A stretch of 13,304 bases of DNA, taken from assembly GCA_937916075.1 (NCBI GenBank), contig CALGHW010000079.1:1-13304 (forward strand), read 5' to 3'. This document shows, piece after piece, positions 1 to 6,493 of the stretch (the first letter of the stretch is position 1; each line of letters opens with the position of its first letter). This DNA is from an uncultured Prevotella sp. Its GTDB lineage: Bacteria; Bacteroidota; Bacteroidia; Bacteroidales; Bacteroidaceae. A model generated the notes under the pieces. It saw nothing but the letters and a program-made list of their open reading frames with translations. It searched no databases and was not told where the DNA came from. Position numbers and translations under genes: made by a program.

Positions 1-1
1 C

Positions 2-1027
2 CAAACCTTCAACAATTATATTGAGGGCAACAGCAACAAGCTGCCGCGTACCATCGGTCTCTCCATTGCCGAGCATCCGGGCAAGTCCACCTTCAACCCC
101 TTTTTCATCTATGGCCCGTCGGGCTGCGGCAAGACCCATCTCGTCAACGCCATTGGCGTACGCTGTAAGGAGCTCTATCCGCAGCGGCGCGTGCTCTACG
201 TCAGTGCCCGCCTGTTTCAGGTGCAGTTTACCGATGCCGTGCGCCAGAATCTCACCAACGACTTTCTCAACTTTTACCAGTCGATAGACGTGCTTATCGT
301 CGACGATATCCAGGAGTGGGCCACGGCGGCCAAGACGCTCGACACCTTCTTCCATATCTTCAACCACCTGTTTCGTAACGGCAAGCAAATCATTCTGGCC
401 AGCGACCGCCCGCCCGTGGAGCTGCAGGGAATGAAGGACCGCCTGCTCACCCGCTTCAGCTGCGGACTGATAGCCGAACTGGAAAAGCCCAACACCAAGC
501 TCTGTGTGGACATCCTCAACACCAAGTGTCGCCGCGACGGCTTGAAGATACCAGAGGATGTCATCGAGTTTATCGCCCGCACGGCCAACGGCAGTGTGCG
601 CGACTTGCAGGGCGTCATCAATTCGCTGCTGGCCTTCTCAGTGGTTTACAACAGTCATATCAACGTGCAGCTGGCCGAGCGCATCATCAAGCGTTCGGTC
701 AAGATTGACGACCGTCCCGTCACCATCGACGACATTTTAGATAAGGTGTGTACCCATTACGGCATCACGCTCAAGAATGTGTTCAGCCGCAGCCGCAAGC
801 GCGAGTATGTTATTGTGCGCCAAGTGTCCATGTATCTGGCGCAGAAGTACACCAAACTGCCGGCCACGCGTATCGGCGAACTGGTGGGCGGGCGCGACCA
901 TTCCACCGTCATCCACAGTTGTGCCACGGTGGAGAAGCGGCTCCAGGTCGACAAGTCGTTTGCGGCCGAACTGGACAGCATCGAGAATTCTTTCAAGCTC
1001 AAGCAAGAGGTTCCGCCCTCCAAGTAG
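2..1027 (+). CDS. dnaA: Chromosomal replication initiator protein DnaA, 5'-truncated by the window edge
   Basis: DnaA is the cytoplasmic AAA+ ATPase that binds DnaA boxes at oriC, opens the duplex and helps load the helicase. The reading frame is open from base 2; 341 residues are present, and roughly the first 120-130 (domains I, II and the start of III) lie outside the window. Numbering from the first visible codon, the Walker A motif GPSGCGKT is at 38-45, Walker B LIVDDI at 98-103, the box VII arginine-finger candidate is R151 in LLTRFS, and the sensor 2 arginine is R200 in GSVRDLQG. The C-terminal helix-turn-helix domain IV carries the DnaA signature GGRDHSTVIH at 296-305. All key residues are intact. 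The next gene starts 45 bp downstream on the same strand with no clear promoter or terminator between, so co-transcription is possible. Identification is very secure; only the start is unseen. Confidence 0.97.
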   Translation, partial: QTFNNYIEGNSNKLPRTIGLSIAEHPGKSTFNPFFIYGPSGCGKTHLVNAIGVRCKELYPQRRVLYVSARLFQVQFTDAVRQNLTNDFLNFYQSIDVLIVDDIQEWATAAKTLDTFFHIFNHLFRNGKQIILASDRPPVELQGMKDRLLTRFSCGLIAELEKPNTKLCVDILNTKCRRDGLKIPEDVIEFIARTANGSVRDLQGVINSLLAFSVVYNSHINVQLAERIIKRSVKIDDRPVTIDDILDKVCTHYGITLKNVFSRSRKREYVIVRQVSMYLAQKYTKLPATRIGELVGGRDHSTVIHSCATVEKRLQVDKSFAAELDSIENSFKLKQEVPPSK

Positions 1028-1072
1028 GGAGTACAGGTTCCCTGGGCTTGTCCTTATTATATAGCACAATCC

Positions 1073-1699
1073 ATGAAACGAAAATTATGCATCACGGTCT
1101 GCTTGCTGACGGCCTTGGCGGTTGGCGGGCAGACCGCTTCTTTTTCTTCTTCCCGTCAGCTTCGGGAGGGCGACTTGCTCTTTTGTGTCAGTCCGGGGGC
1201 TAACCCCATCACGGACGTGACCCACGGTGTGAAGGGGCGGCAGATAGACCATGTGGCCATTGTCCACCGTTCGTCCCGTGGTGTCTATGCCCTTGAGGCT
1301 ATCCACCGGGGGGTCAGTCTCACGCCGATAGACAGCTTCCTGGTCCGCCGGGGCGAGGTGCTCCAAGCCCGTCTGCGCGACACGGTGGGCGTAAGCCGCT
1401 CGGTGGAGCGGGCCTTGCACTATGTGGGGCGTCCTTATGATTTCTTCTTCATGCCGTCCGACAGCGCCTTCTATTGCAGCGAACTGGTGCAGAAATGTTA
1501 TCTCACGCCTCGTGGCAAACTTATTTTCAAGCCCATCCCCATGTCGTTTCACGACCGTTCGGGCCGTGTCACGCCGTATTGGACTGAATATTATGCCCGT
1601 CATGGCATGCAGGTGCCAGAGGGTTGGCCTGGCAGTAATCCCGGACAACTCTCCCGCAGCCGCAAGCTGCGCATACTGGGCGTGGTGGGGCAACAGTGA
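1073..1699 (+). CDS. Secreted YiiX/YebB-like (permuted NlpC/P60) cysteine hydrolase
   Basis: Predicted exported thiol hydrolase of the circularly permuted papain-like NlpC/P60 group (YiiX/YebB-like, Pfam PF05708 type). Members are thought to cleave amide bonds in peptidoglycan, lipid or related substrates; the substrate here is unknown. The 208-residue product begins with a signal peptide (charged MKRK, hydrophobic stretch to about residue 18, small residues near 20-22) and lacks a lipobox cysteine. Family pattern in order: REGDLLF (31-37), a candidate catalytic His60 in IDHVAIV, Glu75 in YALEAI, and the nucleophile candidate Cys135 in FYCSELV. Length suits the family. The ATG is chosen because it gives the complete signal peptide. 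It lies 45 bp after dnaA, probably in the same transcript, and converges on the receptor gene; the terminator hairpin at 1869-1905 follows. The family call is good; the specific role is unknown. Confidence 0.88.
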   Translation: MKRKLCITVCLLTALAVGGQTASFSSSRQLREGDLLFCVSPGANPITDVTHGVKGRQIDHVAIVHRSSRGVYALEAIHRGVSLTPIDSFLVRRGEVLQARLRDTVGVSRSVERALHYVGRPYDFFFMPSDSAFYCSELVQKCYLTPRGKLIFKPIPMSFHDRSGRVTPYWTEYYARHGMQVPEGWPGSNPGQLSRSRKLRILGVVGQQ

Positions 1700-1761
1700 T
1701 GTCGCCCCTTTTTTGTTGGTCACCAATGCCATTTCAATTCTGAAAATGCCCTGCTTCAGAG

Positions 1762-1849
1762 CCATTCACCTTGGTGGTTGGTACCATTCACCTTGGTGGC
1801 TGACACCATTCACCTTGGTGGCTGACACCATTCACCAAGGTGACTGGCA
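1762..1849. repeat. Four tandem 22-bp repeats with an inverted-core last unit
   Basis: Units occupy 1762-1783, 1784-1805, 1806-1827 and 1828-1849. Each starts CCATTCACC. The first three contain the core CACCTTGGTG; the fourth has its reverse complement CACCAAGGTG. Units 2 and 3 are identical, unit 1 differs only in its last few bases, and unit 4 differs in the core centre and tail. Each core also has self-complementary CACC/GGTG arms. Units 3 and 4 can pair perfectly over 11 bp (1810-1820 with 1833-1843) around a 12-nt loop. The period is not a multiple of three and the repeats lie between two convergent genes, so they are probably non-coding. Function unknown. Confidence 0.9.
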
Positions 1850-1863
1850 CTAAAGCAGGCAAA

Positions 1864-1911
1864 AAACAAGGCTGAACCAAGCCCGTTTGCAGCTTGGTTC
1901 AGCCTGTTTGT
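1864..1911. terminator. Bidirectional intrinsic terminator between convergent genes
   Basis: A perfect 14-bp stem, AGGCTGAACCAAGC (1869-1882) with GCTTGGTTCAGCCT (1892-1905), encloses a 9-nt loop. On the plus strand it is followed by GTTTGTTTT. On the minus strand the complementary A-run at 1861-1866 gives TTGTTTTTTG, the stronger U-tract. The stem can extend through AAAC/GTTT if one A is bulged. Its place between two convergent genes fits shared termination of the hydrolase transcript and the receptor transcript. Confidence 0.88.
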
Positions 1912-1918
1912 TTTCTGC

Positions 1919-1942
1919 GGTCTGTGACACTCGCCACAGACC
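1919..1942. repeat. Short inverted repeat downstream of the receptor gene
   Basis: GGTCTGTG (1919-1926) and CACAGACC (1935-1942) form a perfect 8-bp stem with an 8-nt loop. It lies 13 bp past the receptor stop codon on the minus strand, ahead of the main terminator. It has no U-run of its own on either strand, so it may be an mRNA 3'-end stabilising hairpin rather than a terminator. That role is inferred. Confidence 0.55.
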
Positions 1943-1955
1943 ATCGGCTGTGGTG

Positions 1956-4037
1956 TTAGAGATGGAGGTCTATGCTGGCTCCGGCCATCACCCAGATGCC
2001 GGGTTGCGGGATGGCTCCAAAGTCATAATAGGTCTTGTTAAACAAGTTGTTGGCCTCCACATACAGTTTGTAGGCTTTGTCGTTCCATTGCAGTCGTGCG
2101 TCCACGATGCTGTAGGGGGCATATTGTTGCACCTGTCCTGCCATGTCGGTGAAAGTGCCTGTACGCTCCTGGTAACGATATTTCAGCGTGAGGTCCAGTT
2201 GCCGGTAGAGACAGAGCGAGAGGTCGGCCACCACCTTGTGGCGCAGGTATTCCAGGGTTGACCGGCTCTGTATGTTGGCCGGTTCGTCCTTATCCTCGCT
2301 GATATAACTGTAAGCCACGTTGAGCCATTTGGCCACGTGCTGTGTGGGCCACAGCTGTCGGAAGTCGGCCTGGAGGGAGGTCTCCACACCGAGCGTGTTG
2401 ATCTTGGTGAAGTTCACCGACCGCCACACGGCCTCCTCGCCCTCGCTGGTGTCGCGTATCCAGTCAATCATGTTCTTGCAGTGGTGCCAGTAGACGCTGG
2501 CGCTGGCCGTGATGCCCCCGCCGGCATATTTCACGCCGCCCTCCACGGCCTGTATCTCTTCCGGCTTCAGGGTTTTGTCGGCCTTGGGTCCGCCCACCGA
2601 GTAGTAAAGCTCGGTCACCGACGGCATGCGGAGTGAGGAGTTGTAGGAGGCAAACACCTTCCAGCCTGTGCCGATGCGGTAGCTGAGGTCCACGCCCGGA
2701 TACACTTGCATGTTCATTTGGTTCCAGGAGTTCTTGATGGCCACCAGTCCGGCCGACAGGGTGAAGCGGTCGAGCAGGATGTTGTGCTCCAAGACAAAAC
2801 TGATGTTGGTGCGGTTTAATCCGTAGTTGTAGTCGCGTTCGGTGCGGTGCACGTGTTTGGGCTGTGTGAGCGGTTCGCCGAGGTTGGTGCTCACGAGGTC
2901 CTCGTTGCGCAGTTCGGCGCTGACGGCCGTGCGTCCCAGTGTCCAGTCGAAGTAGGTGTTGAGTGTGGCCCCGTAGATGTCGGTGCGGTGATAGTTGTAA
3001 GGCACGTGGTTGAGCGTGCCGTCATCGCCTCTGAACAGTTCGAAGCGGTCCATGTTGCGGTTCCAGTAGATGCTCGGTTTGAGGTGGATGCGTCCCAGTT
3101 TGTTTTCTGCCTGTATGGCTGTATATGTTTTCAGGGTGTGCTCAAACTGGTCGTCCCATTTGGCCCCGTAGAACGTGTTCGACCCGAAGTCCCTTGTGCT
3201 CAGTCCGGCGTGCCATCTTACGGTCATCTGTTCGTCGTCATACCGTCCTTGGTAGAAAGCCTTTCCCCCTTGGAAGTCAGCGTTGAGGCCGCCCGCCTTG
3301 TTGCGGCTGTATCCGTCGCTGCGGGTATAGCTGCCGGAGAGTTGGTTGTTCCAGTGTCCCTGTGCCAGGTTTACTCTTGCTCCTGCGTTGGCGTAGCCAT
3401 AGCTGCCCCCCTCCACGTGTGCGCTGAGGCTGCTCTGTGTGGGGGTGCGGGTCACGATGTTGATGGCCCCCACCAGCGACGAGGAGGCGAACACGCGTGC
3501 CGCCGGTCCTTCGAGCACCTCAATGCGCTCTATCTCGCTCACGTCGACGGGAAAGTCGAAGGCGTTGTGCCCGGTTTGCGGGTCACATACGTTGATGCCG
3601 TTGAGCAGGATGGTGATTTGCTCATAGTTGCCACCCCGGATGCTGATGTCGGTCTGCGCCCCGATGGGGCCTCGCTGTCTGACATCCACGCCGGCGGCGT
3701 ATTTGAGCAAGTCGTTGACACTTTGCACTGGCGCAGCCTGAATGGCCTCGCGGTCCAGTACAGTAACAATTCTCGCGGTCTGACTCTTGGTCAGTGGCGC
3801 CCTCGACCCGGTGATGCTCACCTCGTCGAGCGTCAGCTCCCGGTCTGTCTTGGCGGTCACGGAGTCTGTCGGCAGCGGCTGTGCGCCGATGCCCTCGGCG
3901 CGGGCCTGCGACAGGGTGGCCACGCTGAGCACGGAGATAATCACCTCGCGTCCCAGACAGGCGAAGAGCGAGTAGCCCTTCCCTCCGAAACGTCGGAAGA
4001 CGAGCACGTCGCGCTTGATAAAATTGCTTTTGTACAT
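1956..4037 (-). CDS. TonB-dependent outer-membrane receptor, BtuB-sized
   Basis: A 693-residue outer-membrane beta-barrel transporter energised by TonB-ExbBD, for uptake of a scarce ligand such as a cobalamin-like cofactor, siderophore or haem; the ligand is not shown by the sequence. A long leader of about 48 residues has an arginine/lysine-rich, aromatic N-region (VFRRF, KGYSLF) before the hydrophobic core VIISVLSVA. A TonB-box-like segment is near 68-79 (LTLDEVSITGSR), then the plug at about 80-200 with ISIRGG, ILLNGINV, IERIEVLEGPAA and GAINIVTR. The barrel fills the rest, with the ANNLFNKTYYD pattern near the C-terminus. It is much shorter than SusC proteins (about 1000 residues), has no SusD partner, and lacks a carboxypeptidase-like N-terminal domain. 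It has its own promoter element at 4084-4091 and appears monocistronic. The receptor class is certain; a B12 role is only a guess, and no cobalamin riboswitch was found upstream. Confidence 0.93.
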   Translation of the reverse strand: MYKSNFIKRDVLVFRRFGGKGYSLFACLGREVIISVLSVATLSQARAEGIGAQPLPTDSVTAKTDRELTLDEVSITGSRAPLTKSQTARIVTVLDREAIQAAPVQSVNDLLKYAAGVDVRQRGPIGAQTDISIRGGNYEQITILLNGINVCDPQTGHNAFDFPVDVSEIERIEVLEGPAARVFASSSLVGAINIVTRTPTQSSLSAHVEGGSYGYANAGARVNLAQGHWNNQLSGSYTRSDGYSRNKAGGLNADFQGGKAFYQGRYDDEQMTVRWHAGLSTRDFGSNTFYGAKWDDQFEHTLKTYTAIQAENKLGRIHLKPSIYWNRNMDRFELFRGDDGTLNHVPYNYHRTDIYGATLNTYFDWTLGRTAVSAELRNEDLVSTNLGEPLTQPKHVHRTERDYNYGLNRTNISFVLEHNILLDRFTLSAGLVAIKNSWNQMNMQVYPGVDLSYRIGTGWKVFASYNSSLRMPSVTELYYSVGGPKADKTLKPEEIQAVEGGVKYAGGGITASASVYWHHCKNMIDWIRDTSEGEEAVWRSVNFTKINTLGVETSLQADFRQLWPTQHVAKWLNVAYSYISEDKDEPANIQSRSTLEYLRHKVVADLSLCLYRQLDLTLKYRYQERTGTFTDMAGQVQQYAPYSIVDARLQWNDKAYKLYVEANNLFNKTYYDFGAIPQPGIWVMAGASIDLHL

Positions 4038-4083
4038 TGAGTATAAATATATGTATGTTTTGCCGGAAGTGACAAAACAGGTG

Positions 4084-4091
4084 CAAAGGTA
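4084..4091 (-). promoter_or_regulatory. Bacteroidetes -7 promoter element for the TonB receptor
   Basis: Read on the minus strand the sequence is TACCTTTG followed by CACC, matching the Bacteroidetes -7 consensus TAnnTTTG. It lies about 46 bp upstream of the receptor ATG, giving a 5' leader of roughly 40 nt. A clear TTG/TTTG -33 element at 19-21 bp spacing is not visible. Instead an AT-rich inverted repeat (GATTTT/AAAATC, 4094-4111) occupies the spacer. Confidence 0.65.
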
Positions 4092-4224
4092 GTGATTTTT
4101 TTAAGAAAATCTTGTATTCTTTGATGGGAAAAGGCTGATGTGGACAGGCTGACGGGATACAGGTGATATGCTTGTCGGTTGCCGTTGCCGTTTTGGGGCA
4201 TGGCGTTGTCTGTGAGGGCTGCCA

Positions 4225-4301
4225 GGAAAACAGTTTCTCCGCCAGTCATAAGGAGTCTTGATGGAAAAAGCTCCTTGTGGCTGGCGGAGAAACGGTTTGC
4301 C
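4225..4301. repeat. 77-bp imperfect inverted repeat (possible terminator of the Omp28-subtilase operon)
   Basis: The perfect 13-nt arms GTTTCTCCGCCAG (4233-4245) and CTGGCGGAGAAAC (4281-4293) continue inward through 4246-4255 and 4271-4280, with eight Watson-Crick pairs plus two G-T pairs on the plus strand, to a 15-nt loop (4256-4270). Outward pairing resumes after single mismatches to about 4225/4301. On the minus strand the structure lies just past the subtilase stop and is followed by TGTTTTCC, so it may terminate that operon. On that strand the two wobble pairs become A-C mismatches. Confidence 0.75.
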
Positions 4302-4311
4302 CGAAGGCTTC

Positions 4312-4333
4312 TTGCCGGTAAGCTTACCGGCAA
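4312..4333. repeat. 22-bp perfect palindrome overlapping the subtilase stop codon
   Basis: TTGCCGGTAAG is followed immediately by its exact reverse complement. The minus-strand TAA stop of the subtilase gene (4324-4326) is inside it, so the last sense codons (for Cys-Arg) and the stop form half of the palindrome. As RNA it could fold into a stem of about 8 bp with a small loop. As DNA it is a symmetric site with a central HindIII sequence. No U-run follows on the minus strand, so on its own it is a weak terminator candidate. Confidence 0.85.
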
Positions 4334-6486
4334 ACAAACTTGTAGGATTGGATGGCGCTGGCAGTCTTGACCGACACCACATACACTCCCTTTGCCAGTG
4401 AAGGCAAGGGCACGCTGACCGACTCGCCGGCCGAGCGGTTGCCCAGGTCCTGACAGGTAATCGGCTGGCCGGACAGGGTGGCCACCGTGACTGCGGCATG
4501 CGTGTCGCGGGGGAAAGTGACCGTGAGCTGATGGTCGGATACCCTGACACTGCCGTCAAATGGCAGGTCGAGGGTGGCGCAACCAGCCGTCTCCAGTTCG
4601 ATACACTTCTTTAGTCCGTCCATGGCGTTGATTTTGCCATATCCCCAGTTGCTGTCGGGCTCGGCAGGCGTGAAGCTGTCCTTGCGGGCGGTAGACTCCA
4701 CGATATTATGGAGCTGTTCGGGCGTGAGCTGCGGGTAAGCCTGAAGCCAGGTGGCGACGATGCCCGCCACAAAAGGCGACGCCATTGAGGTGCCTTGCAT
4801 ATAGCCATACTGGTTGTAGCGGCCATACTTCTCGTTGTATTCGGCGTACATCAGAGTGCCCGAGGCGTCATTGTTGGACACGGCCGAGATAATCAGACAT
4901 CCGGGTGCCGTTATCTCGGGCTTGATGCGTCCATCGGTGGTAGGCCCGTAGCTGGAGAATGAACTGAGGGCACCCACGGTCTCGTCCACTGTGGCTGCCG
5001 TGCCGCTGTTGGTGGTATAGTCCTTCCGGGTGGTGTAGGCTCCCACGGTGAGAATCTTGTGGCCCGTACCGCCTATCTCGGCCAATGTGGACGACGAGGC
5101 GTCGGGGGCTGTGAATCCGTCGATGTCGAGCGACTCCAGTCCCAGGTAGGTGTTGTCGGCCCATACATTGACCCGGCCGGCCCCTTTGGGCGTGACGGTC
5201 AGAGCGATGGCATAGTTGGCCCGGATGCTGGTCAGGGCGGAGGTCAATACCACGTGGGGCTTGCCGTTGAGCGGGCTCACCTCCGACGCCACCTTCCATG
5301 TGCCGGTGGCATAGCGGTCAAACGATGTCTCGGTCACACCCTCGGCCGGGTAGACGGTGGTGGTGGCGACGGGCTTCTTGCTGAACGTGCTGTAGGCGGC
5401 CAGGTCCACGGTAAACTCCGTGCCCTGTTCTCCCCATATCTCGATGTTGCCACCCACGTTCTTGTTAGACGGGGTTGCCTTGTACTTCACGAAAGTCTTC
5501 AGCGGCGCGTCGTCGGCCGATGCGAAGGTGTGGTCGATATGAAACTTGTCGGTGCGGTGGTTGCCGGCGGCTCCCACGATGAGGTGGCCTGCCCGCTGCA
5601 TCTTGTCGGCCATGGTGTCGAAGGAGGAGGTGCCGTCGTGGGGTCCCTCATGGTTGCCCAGGCTGAGGTTGACCACACAGGGCTTGCCCACCTCGTCGGC
5701 ATAGTCGAACACATACTGCACGGCATTGCTGATGTCGGCACTGTTACAGTTGGTCAGGTCCAGCGCCACCAGTACGATGTCGGCGTCGGGGGCGTTGCCC
5801 ACGTAGGCACCCTCTTTGTAGTTGTCACTGCCGGCGGCGATGCCGGCCACATGGGTTCCGTGTGAGTTGGCGTCGCTGTCGCCCTGTGAGGCGGCTATCA
5901 GTTCGGGGGTGTTCAGCTCGATGCCGTAGCCAAACTTTTCCGGAGCCTTGGCTCCGGCCAGCGTTCCCGTTTTCTGCTCCCACACCCGCTTGATGCGCAG
6001 GGAGCCGTCCTCCGGATTGCGGAAGGCACTGTGAGTATAGTCGAAGCCCGCGTCCACGATGCCCACGACCACGCCCTTGCCTGTATAGGCCTGCGGCAGC
6101 GACACCCCTTTGTGGATGTCATCAGTGCCGGCTTCCCGCCGGGCCTCGTCGAGCATCAGCGTCACTCCGGAGGTGAGTTGGATATATTTCACGCCAGTCT
6201 GTCGTGACAGAGTCCTCAGCTCGTTGACCGACAGCCGCACGGTGGCCACGCTGTCTTGCTGGGCCATCGGGGTCAGGCCGAGCGCCTGCCATGAGGTGAG
6301 GGTCGGGTCGATGGTGACATAGGCCGACACTTTGTTGTCGGCCGCACCGGGAGCTTTTGTTGTTTGGGTTCCATTAGAGGAAATGGCAATGGCAGTCTTG
6401 GGCGACAATGTCCCTTGTCCGCGGCCGACGGCCGGGACAAGGGACATGGCCATTCCCACAAGGTATAGGATAGGTGATTTGCGCAT
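4324..6486 (-). CDS. Secreted S8 (subtilisin-like) serine protease with T9SS-type C-terminal tail
   Basis: A 720-residue exported endopeptidase of the subtilase family S8. After a signal peptide (about 1-24) and a propeptide-like region (about 50-120), the catalytic domain shows Asp145 in VGIVDAGFDYTH, His209 in NSHGTHVAG, the oxyanion-hole Asn309 in VGAAGNH and Ser567 in GTSMASPFVAG, so the triad is complete. The long Asn-to-Ser stretch holds an inserted beta-rich region at about 330-460, before EIGGTGHKILTVGAY. The C-terminus (about 645-720) is a short beta-sandwich ending LAKGVYVVSVKT and a basic/aromatic tail, typical of T9SS type A sorting domains; it would be removed when the protein is anchored or released. 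The gene follows the Omp28-like gene by only 7 bp on the same strand, indicating one operon. The protease call is very secure; the target protein is unknown. Confidence 0.95.
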   Translation of the reverse strand: MRKSPILYLVGMAMSLVPAVGRGQGTLSPKTAIAISSNGTQTTKAPGAADNKVSAYVTIDPTLTSWQALGLTPMAQQDSVATVRLSVNELRTLSRQTGVKYIQLTSGVTLMLDEARREAGTDDIHKGVSLPQAYTGKGVVVGIVDAGFDYTHSAFRNPEDGSLRIKRVWEQKTGTLAGAKAPEKFGYGIELNTPELIAASQGDSDANSHGTHVAGIAAGSDNYKEGAYVGNAPDADIVLVALDLTNCNSADISNAVQYVFDYADEVGKPCVVNLSLGNHEGPHDGTSSFDTMADKMQRAGHLIVGAAGNHRTDKFHIDHTFASADDAPLKTFVKYKATPSNKNVGGNIEIWGEQGTEFTVDLAAYSTFSKKPVATTTVYPAEGVTETSFDRYATGTWKVASEVSPLNGKPHVVLTSALTSIRANYAIALTVTPKGAGRVNVWADNTYLGLESLDIDGFTAPDASSSTLAEIGGTGHKILTVGAYTTRKDYTTNSGTAATVDETVGALSSFSSYGPTTDGRIKPEITAPGCLIISAVSNNDASGTLMYAEYNEKYGRYNQYGYMQGTSMASPFVAGIVATWLQAYPQLTPEQLHNIVESTARKDSFTPAEPDSNWGYGKINAMDGLKKCIELETAGCATLDLPFDGSVRVSDHQLTVTFPRDTHAAVTVATLSGQPITCQDLGNRSAGESVSVPLPSLAKGVYVVSVKTASAIQSYKFVCR

Positions 6487-6493
6487 GACGATA

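Noticed and set aside
1762..1849. CRISPR array
   Set aside because: The repeats are directly adjacent with no variable spacers, there are only four, and no cas genes are present.
1422..1853. Open frame running through the 22-bp repeats, with a repetitive HSPWWLTPFTLVAD-like tail
   Set aside because: It overlaps the hydrolase gene in another frame, and the repeat period of 22 breaks the reading frame from unit to unit, so the repeats are unlikely to be coding.
1028..1955. Possible oriC next to dnaA
   Set aside because: No cluster of TTATCCACA-like DnaA boxes was found in the gaps near dnaA. The short AT-rich run near 1054-1066 alone is not enough.
2847..4040. Long open frame (397 codons) on the plus strand opposite the TonB receptor gene
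   Set aside because: It is a shadow of GC-rich codon use. The minus-strand frame gives a complete, motif-rich receptor, while the plus-strand translation has no recognisable domain or promoter.
4225..4333. Insertion-sequence or MITE end
   Set aside because: No transposase, no clear flanking target duplication and no second copy is seen in the window, so the palindromes cannot be called a mobile element from this sequence alone.
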